Under the pieces are notes generated by a model. The model saw only the letters and a list, made by a program, of their open reading frames with translations, did no database searches and was not told where the DNA came from. The position numbers and the translations under genes were made by a program. From the NCBI GenBank assembly GCA_035303945.1, contig DATGQZ010000007.1, positions 62,001 to 126,000 on the forward strand: DNA of 64,000 nt, read 5' to 3'. This document shows positions 52,450 through 60,775 of the stretch, piece by piece. Origin of the DNA: DATGMS01 sp035303945 (GTDB lineage Bacteria > Bacteroidota > Bacteroidia > Cytophagales > Cyclobacteriaceae). Each line of letters begins with the position of its first letter. The stretch's first letter is position 1.

Positions 52450-53029
52450 ATGGTAAGGAAAGAACAAAAAGTCTTTTTTAATCGGTAAAGCTACACTGGC
52501 CACCTTCGGAATAAGTGGTTTGGCCATCATCGTATTTTTTCAAAAGAAATCCTTATTAACCCTTTTTCTGGAGGGGGAGTCACCTTATATGCAACTGGCA
52601 GCAGGCGGCTTGGTCGGATTAGTATCCGCTATACTTGCGCTAACCCTCATCAACAGTACTTTCTTTGCAAAAGAAAAGCAGTTTTATGTCAGAATAATCG
52701 ATAGCTTTGACCTTAACATTTCAGGCGTCATCTTCCTGTCATGGTGTGCAGGCATCGGAGAGGAAATCTTTTTTCGCGGGGCTATACAACCTTACCCAGA
52801 TATCTTCTGGACCTCCTTGTTATTCGTGTTTATACATGGCTACCTTAACCCAAAAAAACTTCGGTTGACTGCTTATGGGCTGGTGCTGACTGGGATCATT
52901 GTTGTTTTCGGATTGCTTTTCGAGAGAATCGGGCTTTTAGCAACCATATCTGCCCATGCTGTCTTCGACATGGTCCTCTTGTACAAGTTGATTTTGGGCA
53001 CAGACCAACAACTTGATGCGGAAAGTTAA
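52450..53029 (+). CDS. CPBP-family intramembrane protease with an apparent frameshift near the start
   Basis: The intact part (from 52520 on, 169 residues) has the CPBP motifs: GIGEEIFFRGAIQ (EExxxR), LLFVFIHG (FxxxH) and SAHAVFDMVLL. These place it in the glutamic-type Abi/Rce1 group, with about four helices. A frame without ATG is unlikely to start at TTG 52520, because an in-frame upstream stretch also codes a hydrophobic helix. An ATG at 52450 begins MVRKEQKV in another frame, which joins the main frame if one T of the T6 run at 52474-52479 is removed. Either a real frameshift or a base error is suggested. Confidence 0.75.
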
Positions 53030-53056
53030 AGCGGAAGCTCCTATTGAACTTCCGCT
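53030..53056. terminator. Hairpin between the convergent CPBP and DUF1080 genes
   Basis: AGCGGAAG pairs with CTTCCGCT around an 11-base loop. A short T run follows on the minus strand only, so it mainly suits the DUF1080 gene. Confidence 0.5.
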
Positions 53057-53067
53057 ACTAATTGATA

Positions 53068-53841
53068 TTATTTTGCTTCCTCCTGAGGGAATAATGGTGC
53101 GATTTGATCCGGAGAAGTGACTCCTGGGGGCAATTCCATAATCCTCAGATTTCGGAAGTGAATCTCAGCTCCTTCCGATTCTAAGCAGATATATCCTTTT
53201 TTTTGGGTAGACTTGCTGATACCATTTACGAATTTGCCGTTAACTGCTAATTTGATTACACCGTCCACGGCGATAACATCGTAGGTATTCCATTCTCCTT
53301 TTCCCTTGCAGAGGTTTTCCAGAGATTTACTTCTTTCCCCTCTGGGATTATCCGGAATGGTTTTTACACCGCCGACACCAAAAAGTTCTCCGTGCACGTA
53401 TGCAATGGGTGGCTTTACGCCATCTCTTATGTTTTGATTAACCCAATCCAATTCGAGCATCTGGACTTCAACCCCGTCCGGCAAGCTGTTATCGCCAGGA
53501 ACGGCGCTGCTCCAAACGAAGGTGCCGGAATTACCTCCAGCCTCCATATGTCGCCATTCGACATGCATGATGAAGTTCTCATATTGCTTTTCAGAGCGGA
53601 TTACTCCTATAGGCAGGCCTTTGCACACCAAGATGCTGTCTTGGTGTGACCACGTGTCCACCTCGGTGTTCACGTTAAACCATTTGATCGGCGACTCCTC
53701 CCCGACCACATCGGCGGTAAACAGGTTGAGTCCTACATCCTGACCAAATTCAAACAACGCCTGCTGACCTTTGGACGGCAAAATATGCAACACAAACAAA
53801 ACAATGCCGAAAAAGCTGGCCTTAAGCAGAGAAATCTTCAT
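53068..53841 (-). CDS. DUF1080 (3-keto-disaccharide hydrolase-like) secreted protein
   Basis: The ATG at 53841 gives a signal peptide (MKISLLKASFFGIVLFVLHI). The longer frame from 53895 begins before it. The mature domain of about 230 residues is a concanavalin-like jelly roll. Landmarks are SIKWFNVNTEVDTWSHQDS-like strands, YENFIMHVEWRHMEAGGNSG, VEVQMLELDWVNQ and GEWNTYDVIAVDGVIKLAVN. DUF1080 proteins hydrolyse glycosidic bonds of 3-keto-glycosides made by Gfo/Idh/MocA-type dehydrogenases. That type of gene lies directly upstream on the same strand, which supports this role. Confidence 0.87.
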   Translation of the reverse strand: MKISLLKASFFGIVLFVLHILPSKGQQALFEFGQDVGLNLFTADVVGEESPIKWFNVNTEVDTWSHQDSILVCKGLPIGVIRSEKQYENFIMHVEWRHMEAGGNSGTFVWSSAVPGDNSLPDGVEVQMLELDWVNQNIRDGVKPPIAYVHGELFGVGGVKTIPDNPRGERSKSLENLCKGKGEWNTYDVIAVDGVIKLAVNGKFVNGISKSTQKKGYICLESEGAEIHFRNLRIMELPPGVTSPDQIAPLFPQEEAK

Positions 53842-53937
53842 AATAGGGCTTTTGTAAAAAGAGATACAGAACGCGGAGCAAAATAAATCCTGCAAGCATC
53901 CCGCATACGCAACATGTTATACTTGCAGGATTGTGCA

Positions 53938-55248
53938 TTAAACAACTTTGGTGACGCCTGGAACGGCTACTGGATTAATTTTCCAATCCAAATCCCAACT
54001 ATATTGATCCAAAGAAGGTCCTAGAACGACCTCAGATTTCAGGGCATCTTCCCAGGTAATGGTTTGCCCACTATAACCTACCATTCTTCCCAATACCGCA
54101 AGCATGGTACTATTGGCCATCAGTTCTCCTTCGTTCATGGGTTTTCCTGCTCTAATAGAAGCAAACAATTCCTCATGTTGCGTTTCATAGGGATTGTTCT
54201 TCTCTCCGTCGTAGCTCCAGGCATTGGCACCGGAGATTTGATGTATACCCCGGCCCACGTCGACCAGTCCAAAACCTTCCTTACCTACTACTTCTACTTT
54301 GTTGGTATTAGAACAGCCTTGCTGCTGACGACTAAAGTGGAAACCCTTTGCGCCGTTGGCAAAGTCATACTCAATGGCGAAATGGTCCCACACATTACCA
54401 TAAATTTCCTCCGTTCTCGCCTGTCTGCCTCCTGTCCCGGTTGCACTGATTGGTAATTGGTCACCTACAGCCCAAGACATCATGTCCAAGCTATGGCACA
54501 TCATTTCCACTAGATAATCACCCGACAGGTAGTCGTAGTATAGCCAGTTACGCAGTTGGTATTCCATATTCTTCCATTCGGGCTGACGGGGTTTTGACCA
54601 GAGGCCTCCGCCGTTGCGGACTGTACTCACCGTAAGCACTTCGCCCAACTGGCCAGCATTTACTTTTTCAAAGAAGGCTCTTTTTGGGAAATCATAACGA
54701 AAAGTAAAACCAGAGACTACTGCTAGCCCTTTTTCCTTAGCCTTTCGGGCGGATTCCAGTACACTGCGCACGCCAGGTGCATCTACAGCCACGGGTTTTT
54801 CGCAGAAGACATGTTTACCCGCTTCAATAGCTGCTTTAAAATGGCCGGGTCGGAAGGCCGGAGGAGTAGTCAAAATCACGACATCCACGTCCGAGTCCAA
54901 CACCTTTTGGTAAGCATCAAATCCAACGAACTGGTTTGTCTTATCTACTTTAACTTGATTAGGACTGGCTTTGCTGATGTTATTTAAAGAATTTTCCAAA
55001 TGATCGGCAAAGGCATCCGCCATACAAGTTAGGACAGCATTCGAATCGGCCTTCAAGGCTTGGACGGCAGCCCCTGTGCCTCTTCCTCCACAACCAATAA
55101 GGCCTACCTTTAATGTATTATCATTTGCGGCCTGAGCCTTGGTAGAAAAACCCAACGGAAGAACAGCTCCGCCTATCAATAAGGCGCTGGTAGACTTTAG
55201 AAAGTCCCTTCTGTTGTTTTTACCTGATTTCTCCAATTCTAATTTCAT
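53938..55248 (-). CDS. Tat-exported Gfo/Idh/MocA family oxidoreductase
   Basis: This 436-residue protein has a twin-arginine signal (RR at 13-14 in NNRRDFLKSTSALLIGG). The Rossmann motif VGLIGCGGRGTGAAV is at about 48-62, and the CEKPVAV lysine loop near residue 150 contains the family EKP. The C-terminal domain is the alpha/beta-type substrate part. Tat export fits a cofactor-loaded periplasmic enzyme. Together with the DUF1080 gene 96 bases downstream it resembles pairs that oxidise a glycoside at C3 and then cleave it. The substrate is not inferable. Confidence 0.92.
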   Translation of the reverse strand: MKLELEKSGKNNRRDFLKSTSALLIGGAVLPLGFSTKAQAANDNTLKVGLIGCGGRGTGAAVQALKADSNAVLTCMADAFADHLENSLNNISKASPNQVKVDKTNQFVGFDAYQKVLDSDVDVVILTTPPAFRPGHFKAAIEAGKHVFCEKPVAVDAPGVRSVLESARKAKEKGLAVVSGFTFRYDFPKRAFFEKVNAGQLGEVLTVSTVRNGGGLWSKPRQPEWKNMEYQLRNWLYYDYLSGDYLVEMMCHSLDMMSWAVGDQLPISATGTGGRQARTEEIYGNVWDHFAIEYDFANGAKGFHFSRQQQGCSNTNKVEVVGKEGFGLVDVGRGIHQISGANAWSYDGEKNNPYETQHEELFASIRAGKPMNEGELMANSTMLAVLGRMVGYSGQTITWEDALKSEVVLGPSLDQYSWDLDWKINPVAVPGVTKVV

Positions 55249-55279
55249 GTTCTATTGATCTAAAGTGATGGATTTCAGT

Positions 55280-55289
55280 CAAACGTTTG
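55280..55289. promoter_or_regulatory. Palindrome CAAACGTTTG upstream of the oxidoreductase/DUF1080 genes
   Basis: A perfect 10-base palindrome with central CG, the shape of LacI-family operators, ends 32 bases upstream of the start at 55248. A LacI-type regulator is encoded 5.5 kb away. The link is a guess from shape alone. Confidence 0.25.
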
Positions 55290-55503
55290 CTTGAGCATGG
55301 GGTGAGCAGACTAAGTGACTCACAGCATAATCGGAAGTCAAAATAAACAAAAATGTGCTTTAAAGGTAAAAATCACTTCAGATTTCTGCTTTTTTTACTT
55401 GGGTGGTTTGATGTGATGCTAAAGCAAGCTTTTAAAGCCTAGGAAGGATTGGAGGGCGTTGGCACTTTTTTGTATATTTAACCATCATAAATCAAGAAAC
55501 CCA

Positions 55504-56670
55504 ATGAACATAGCTTCTATTTTAACGTCTCTGGCGCTGCTGATCACTTCGGACCCTCCTCATTTTGAAGAACAAATCATTGATGACCAAGTAGCTATCG
55601 GTTACGGGCTGGCCATTGGCGATGTCGATGGAGATGGCAAACCTGATATCCTAATGGCGGACAAAAAGCAATTTGTTTGGTACAGGAATGGAGATTGGAA
55701 GCGCTTTGTGATGGTCGATAACCTGACAGCATCAGACAATGTCTGTATTGCTGCCAGGGATATAGATGGTGACGGAAAAGTAGAGGTTGCAGTGGGTGCT
55801 CAATGGAATCCCAGTGAAACATCTGACGATCAAAAGTCTGGTTCCGTCCATTACCTCATCCGTCCGGCGGACCCGACGCAGCCATGGACGCCCGTACAGC
55901 TCCATCATGAGCCGACAATTCACCGCATGCGCTGGATCAAAACCGGCAACAGTGAATATCAGTTGATTGTGCTGCCTCTCCATGGAAGGGGCAACCAAAA
56001 TGGTGAGGGAGCAGGGGTAAAAGTAATGGCTTACCAAAGACCTGAAGACCCGTCAAACATAAATGATTGGAATTATAGCGTTATTGATGCGTCTATGCAC
56101 CTTACCCATAATCTGGAGTTGGTACAGGAAGGAGAAGTTGAAAAGCTTCTAATCGGGGGCAAAGAAGGTGTCAAGTCCTTTGTCTATAAAAATGGGCACT
56201 GGCAATCTGCTCCTGATGGCGAGTGGTTGGTTAAGCAACAAAGTTTTGGAGAAATACGGCTGGGTGGATATAGTGGGGGCCAATTTTTGGCAGGCATAGA
56301 ACCCATGCACGGAAACATTCTCTCGGTTCATACTTTCAGCGGAAGCAACAACCTCCCTTCAAGAACAGTTTTAACTTCAAAATTTAACCAAGGACATGCC
56401 TTGGCTACAGGTGATGTATTGGGTATCGGATCTCATCAGATCGTTGCGGGGTGGCGAAATCCTGATGAGGACGGAAAAGTAGGCGTAAAAATATTTGTAC
56501 CAAACAATTCAGAGCTTACTGCATGGGAAGAACACTGGGTAGATGAAAACGGAATGGCTTGTGAAGATTTAGTGTTGGCAGATTTAGATGCAGATGGACG
56601 ATTGGATATAATTGCAGCAGGCAGAGCCACTAACAACCTAAAGATTTATTGGAACAGGGGCGAGAAGTAG
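55504..56670 (+). CDS. Secreted VCBS/FG-GAP repeat protein
   Basis: The ATG at 55504 gives a short signal (MNIASILTSLALLITSDPP). The earlier in-frame start (55459) is inside the promoter region. The 388-residue body has calcium-binding FG-GAP/VCBS units: DVDGDGKPDILMAD at about residue 39, DIDGDGKVEVAVGA and DLDADGRLDIIAAG near the end, within a predicted seven-bladed propeller. Such proteins are extracellular or periplasmic. It diverges from the oxidoreductase gene. Role unknown. Confidence 0.85.
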   Translation: MNIASILTSLALLITSDPPHFEEQIIDDQVAIGYGLAIGDVDGDGKPDILMADKKQFVWYRNGDWKRFVMVDNLTASDNVCIAARDIDGDGKVEVAVGAQWNPSETSDDQKSGSVHYLIRPADPTQPWTPVQLHHEPTIHRMRWIKTGNSEYQLIVLPLHGRGNQNGEGAGVKVMAYQRPEDPSNINDWNYSVIDASMHLTHNLELVQEGEVEKLLIGGKEGVKSFVYKNGHWQSAPDGEWLVKQQSFGEIRLGGYSGGQFLAGIEPMHGNILSVHTFSGSNNLPSRTVLTSKFNQGHALATGDVLGIGSHQIVAGWRNPDEDGKVGVKIFVPNNSELTAWEEHWVDENGMACEDLVLADLDADGRLDIIAAGRATNNLKIYWNRGEK

Positions 56671-56713
56671 CAGGACTGTACAATTGGCTAAGGAGTTGGA
56701 ATGGACGCTTTAT

Positions 56714-58717
56714 CTAGGTGCTTTTGAAAAACAATCGAAAAACTGTGCCTTTGCCTACTTCACTGTCTACTTCTATCTTTCCTTCCGAATTGTCCATGAT
56801 CTTCTTCACGATATATAAGCCTATACCCGTGCCATCAACATGGTGATGCAGTCGTTTGAACATCCCGAAGATCGAAGTCCCTTGGCTAAGATCCATACCC
56901 ATGCCATTGTCGGTGACGGTAACAACGGTATAGTCAGAATCTTCTTTAGCAGTAATTTCAATAAGCGGATCTCTATCCTGCGCTTTATATTTAAGACTGT
57001 TTGCTATCAAATTGGAAAAAATACTCCTCAGGTTTTTGGGTGCAAAATTGATATACCTGACGCCATTCAGTGAAAGCCGTACCTTGCCATTGGTATCACG
57101 AATAAGAAAAGACAGATCCTGTTGGATACCATCGATAATTTCCTCCAAATCCACGGCAGACGCTTCTTCATCGTTTAAGCGTTGCAGCTTGGTAATATCC
57201 GACAGGTCGTGGATCGTACGGTTGAACCTTTCCACAGAAGCCATAATCATGGTAATAAGCTGCTCTACCTTTGGATGCTCAGAGACATGCTTGGTTAGAT
57301 ACTCCTGTAGAGCATTGACCAAACCTTCAATGTTGGCAATGGGTGATTTAAGATCGTGGGAAGCTGTGTAAATGAAATTGTCAAGATCGGAATTTACCCG
57401 CATCAGCTGATTGTTCAAATTGATCAGCTCATCATTTTTCAGCTTTATAGCTTCTTCAGACCTTTTATGCTCCGAAATATCACGGGTGGAGCCGGCTACC
57501 AATACAACCTTACCTTGATCATCAAAAACAGGGGTAAAAATATATTCATAATAGGCTGCCTTACCTTTTGGATTTGTAAAAGGTGTCTGGTCGGTCACAG
57601 GTTTTCCAGTTTGGATTACTTCCTCGATCTGTGATTGAAGTTTAGTAGCTAACTCATGCGGGTAGGGAAGATCGTAAAATGTTTTCCCGATGATTTGCTC
57701 CAATGTAATTCCCAACAGATCCAATAAGGGAAAATTGCTGTAAGTGAACCTGCCATTTGTATCGAAGGTGTACACGAGGTCTTGGATAGCGGTGAGTGTC
57801 ACATCGAAAACCTTAGCATGCTGCTCAACCTGTAATGCGAGCTTTTCCGCTTTTTCCCTTGCATTGATAAAATCGGTGACTTCGAACGAGAAGACTATGA
57901 TGCCATCAATCCTGTTGTGGACATCCACCCGCGGTTGACAGATGAAGTTAAAATACAAATCTTCAATAGGACCTTCCTTGGAACGGGACAACGGAACCAG
58001 GGTTTCAATGCCCTCAAACACGTTTCCGTTATGAAAAACTTCCTGCATTCTTTGGTGGATAGGCGTATCCTTGAGTTCAGGAAGCGCTTCAGTCAAAGGC
58101 TTCCCCAACAATTCACGCCCGGGAAAAAGGTTTTGGTACACCGTGTTGAACTTTTCCAGCACCAAGTCAGGGCCATCCAGTACACATACCGCAGCTGGAG
58201 CTTGGCTCAGTACCTGTTCGGTACGCTCTTTTTCAAATTTCAACAAACGTTCATTGAGAACTTTTGCTGTACTGTCGTATATGATCGTCACTACTCCAAT
58301 TATCCCCTCCTCAGCCCAAATAGGGCTGTACGAAAAAGTAAAATAGTGTTCGTTTTTAAATTTGTCTTTGGGTAGGTAAAACAATTGATCTTCCAACAAA
58401 ATTGCCTTACCATTCGCTTTCACCCCCTCCAGCATAGGGCCTATTCTCTCCCAAATATCTTTCCATATAATAGATGCGGGCTGGCCAATGGCATCATAAG
58501 GCTGTTCTAAAAAATCGGTGTATCGATCATTGAAAAACATAAACATCTCCGGTCCCCAACAGATAAGCATGGGAAAAGGAGAGTTCAAACATAAATTGAA
58601 AGAAGACTTGAGGCTTTCCGGCCAGGCAGTAGGAATTCCCAGTGGATGACTTTGCCAGTCTATGGCTCCTACTCGCTCACTAATGATTCCTCCTCCGGAT
58701 AGGAAATAATTGTTCAT
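56714..58717 (-). CDS. Multi-PAS sensor histidine kinase
   Basis: This 667-residue protein has no transmembrane segments, so it is probably cytoplasmic. An N-terminal PAS-like part (FPMLICWGPEMFMFFNDRYT) is followed by two more PAS domains (around 165-285 and 305-425, the last with FTYSNFPLLDLLGITLEQI and PAC-type YYEYIFTPVFDDQGK). HisKA has H454 in YTASHDLKSPIANIEGLV. The ATPase part contains FSNLIANSLKY and DNGMGMDL, and ends GTGIGLYIVKKIM. Signal and partner regulator are unknown, and no response-regulator gene is adjacent. Confidence 0.92.
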   Translation of the reverse strand: MNNYFLSGGGIISERVGAIDWQSHPLGIPTAWPESLKSSFNLCLNSPFPMLICWGPEMFMFFNDRYTDFLEQPYDAIGQPASIIWKDIWERIGPMLEGVKANGKAILLEDQLFYLPKDKFKNEHYFTFSYSPIWAEEGIIGVVTIIYDSTAKVLNERLLKFEKERTEQVLSQAPAAVCVLDGPDLVLEKFNTVYQNLFPGRELLGKPLTEALPELKDTPIHQRMQEVFHNGNVFEGIETLVPLSRSKEGPIEDLYFNFICQPRVDVHNRIDGIIVFSFEVTDFINAREKAEKLALQVEQHAKVFDVTLTAIQDLVYTFDTNGRFTYSNFPLLDLLGITLEQIIGKTFYDLPYPHELATKLQSQIEEVIQTGKPVTDQTPFTNPKGKAAYYEYIFTPVFDDQGKVVLVAGSTRDISEHKRSEEAIKLKNDELINLNNQLMRVNSDLDNFIYTASHDLKSPIANIEGLVNALQEYLTKHVSEHPKVEQLITMIMASVERFNRTIHDLSDITKLQRLNDEEASAVDLEEIIDGIQQDLSFLIRDTNGKVRLSLNGVRYINFAPKNLRSIFSNLIANSLKYKAQDRDPLIEITAKEDSDYTVVTVTDNGMGMDLSQGTSIFGMFKRLHHHVDGTGIGLYIVKKIMDNSEGKIEVDSEVGKGTVFRLFFKST

Positions 58718-58852
58718 TGGCTACTCCAGGCTTTTGCGTGCGACAAATATTCACAATTTACGTCATAATACCATTTGATGTTAATTGCTTTTTTTGCTGA
58801 GAGCCTTTAAAGAATATTGTAAGGAAAACCTACCTATGCGATACAATAGCCT

Positions 58853-59031
58853 CTATAGCGTTAACAAGATACGCAAAGGTGCATTCCAATTGATGGTTAC
58901 CTCGTTGGACGCATAGTAGCGACTGTTCCGCGAGAAATTTTTTGCCAGCATATTGCCAAAATCGCTATAAAAAGCTACGTCTAATTTGCCGTACCCGTGA
59001 TGCTGCCGAAGGCCAGCTGGTCTAAATAATC
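58853..59031 (-). pseudogene. C-terminal remnant of a GH9 endoglucanase
   Basis: A minus-strand frame of about 59 codons ends with a stop at 58853-58855. Near its end it reads YYASNEVTINWNAPL. The SNEVxINWNAPL core, with the catalytic Glu, is a hallmark of family 9 glycoside hydrolases near their C-terminus. About 6 residues follow it, as expected. The upstream part (GLRQHHGYGKLDVAFYSDF) is less clear and no start was found. It merges into the stop of the GMC gene in another frame, and no other GH9 part was found in this window. So it looks like the decayed end of a cellulase gene. Confidence 0.6.
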
Positions 59032-60744
59032 CTACAAATTCCCTTTCTTCAACTCCTCGACAGCATGATTGGCTGCCCGTGCGGTAAGCGCCATAAAAGT
59101 CAAAGAAGGGTTTTGGGTGCTGGTGGAAGTCATACAGGCACCATCTGTCACAAAGACATTCGGGCAGGCATGCATCTGGTTATAACGGTTCAAGAGGGAG
59201 GTCTTAGGATCTTTTCCCATACGCACCCCACCCATTTCATGAATATCAAGTCCAGGTGCTTGTTTGCTGTCATAGGCATGGATATGCCTAGCTCCTGCCT
59301 TTTCTAACATATCCTGTCCCTGCTCCAAAAAGTCCTTTAGGGATTTTTCATCATTGTCATCATAACCAACCGAAACTTTTAGCAAAGGAACACCCCATTC
59401 ATCCTTTGCTTGTTGATCCAAACGCACATGGTTTTCTTCCTTAGGAATGGTTTCACCCTGCATCATCATATAGATTCCCCAAGCGCCGGGCTCAGTAACA
59501 GCTTCTTTTAAGGGGCTGCCGAGCGGACTATCGACATACCTTCCCCATCCTGCACGGGTAGCAGAATAAAAAACCATATAACCCCGGAGAAAATCCATTT
59601 CCTGCTTTTTCACATTTCTGAAGTTAGGCATCATTACTGCTGTCGGCCGACGTCCATAGTAATAGGCGTCTTCGAAGCCCTCCATTTGTGCGGACAAAGA
59701 CCCTCTATAGTTATGGAAGGCTACATATTTACCTAGCAATCCATTGTCATTGCCCAAGCCCACCGGAAAACGGCTAGAGTTTGAATTCAACAAAATCAGA
59801 TTGCTATTCAACGTAGCGGCATTGACAAAAATGATTTTAGCAAAGTACTCCTTCGTTTCCTTTGTCACCCGATCAATGATCCTCACGCCTACTGCCTTTC
59901 CTTTATTGTCATCATAAATGATTGCTTGCACTACAGAATCAGGTCTTATCGTGAGGTTTCCAGTCTTTGCCGCCCAAGGCAGCGTAGAAGAATTGGAGCT
60001 AAAATAGGCGCCATAAGGGCAACCTCGTTCGCACTTGCTTCGCGCCATACATTGACCCCTACCCTGCTGCAGATGAATATCTTTGGGCTCAGTAAGATGG
60101 GCGCAGCGACCGATCACTACATTTCTATCGTTATAATGATCCATGATCCGTTGCTTAATCTCCCGCTCCACGGCATTCATCTTCCATGCCGGAAGAAACT
60201 CTCCATCGGGCAACGTATCCAACCCATCATAGTTGCCACTTACACCTGCAAATCTTTCTACATGACTGTACCATGGAGCAATATCTTCATAACGGATTGG
60301 CCAATCGACTGCAAAGCCATCCCGGGCTGGTCCTTCAAAGTCATATTTGCTCCAACGTTGGACTTGACGCGCCCACAAAAGCGATTTTCCCCCAACCTGA
60401 TAACCCCTGATCCAATCGAATGGCTTTTCCTGCTGATAAGGGTGTTCCTTGTCCTTAACAAAAAAATGCTCGGAGGCTTCGCCAAAAGCATAGCATCTGG
60501 ACACAACCGGATTTTCTTGGCGAATTTGAAGAGGAACCTGTCCTCTATGGGGAAAATCCCAAGGATGTTGAGTGGCGGTAGGATAATCTTTGATATGCTG
60601 TACATCTCTCCCCCGTTCCAAAACCAACGTTTTGAGACCATGGTCACACAGTTCCTTCGCAGCCCAACCGCCACTGATACCTGAACCGATTACAATAGCG
60701 TCAAATGTATTTTGGGGGAAATTGTTTGTATTAATATTCGCCAT
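59032..60744 (-). CDS. GMC-family FAD-dependent oxidoreductase
   Basis: This 570-residue protein starts with an FAD-binding Rossmann motif (GSGISGGWAAKEL at 20-32, then LVLERGRDV). The GMC C-terminal domain contains the catalytic His region (DIHEMGGVRMGKDP, about residue 500) and the late FAD loop VTDGACMTSTSTQNPSLTFM. The Cys-rich segment ARSKCERGCPYGAYFSSN is typical of Bacteroidota sugar-oxidising GMC enzymes. These oxidise an alcohol in glucose, gluconate or other polyols. There is no gluconate 2-dehydrogenase subunit 3 gene adjacent. It lies 31 bases after the LacI gene, so it is probably co-transcribed. Confidence 0.93.
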   Translation of the reverse strand: MANINTNNFPQNTFDAIVIGSGISGGWAAKELCDHGLKTLVLERGRDVQHIKDYPTATQHPWDFPHRGQVPLQIRQENPVVSRCYAFGEASEHFFVKDKEHPYQQEKPFDWIRGYQVGGKSLLWARQVQRWSKYDFEGPARDGFAVDWPIRYEDIAPWYSHVERFAGVSGNYDGLDTLPDGEFLPAWKMNAVEREIKQRIMDHYNDRNVVIGRCAHLTEPKDIHLQQGRGQCMARSKCERGCPYGAYFSSNSSTLPWAAKTGNLTIRPDSVVQAIIYDDNKGKAVGVRIIDRVTKETKEYFAKIIFVNAATLNSNLILLNSNSSRFPVGLGNDNGLLGKYVAFHNYRGSLSAQMEGFEDAYYYGRRPTAVMMPNFRNVKKQEMDFLRGYMVFYSATRAGWGRYVDSPLGSPLKEAVTEPGAWGIYMMMQGETIPKEENHVRLDQQAKDEWGVPLLKVSVGYDDNDEKSLKDFLEQGQDMLEKAGARHIHAYDSKQAPGLDIHEMGGVRMGKDPKTSLLNRYNQMHACPNVFVTDGACMTSTSTQNPSLTFMALTARAANHAVEELKKGNL

Positions 60745-60775
60745 GATTGCATTATTAAGCCGTATCTGCGACGGT

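Noticed and set aside
59926..60684. 252-residue plus-strand frame opposite the GMC oxidoreductase
   Set aside because: Longest shadow frame in the window, but it is antisense to a conserved enzyme and its sequence shows no domain.
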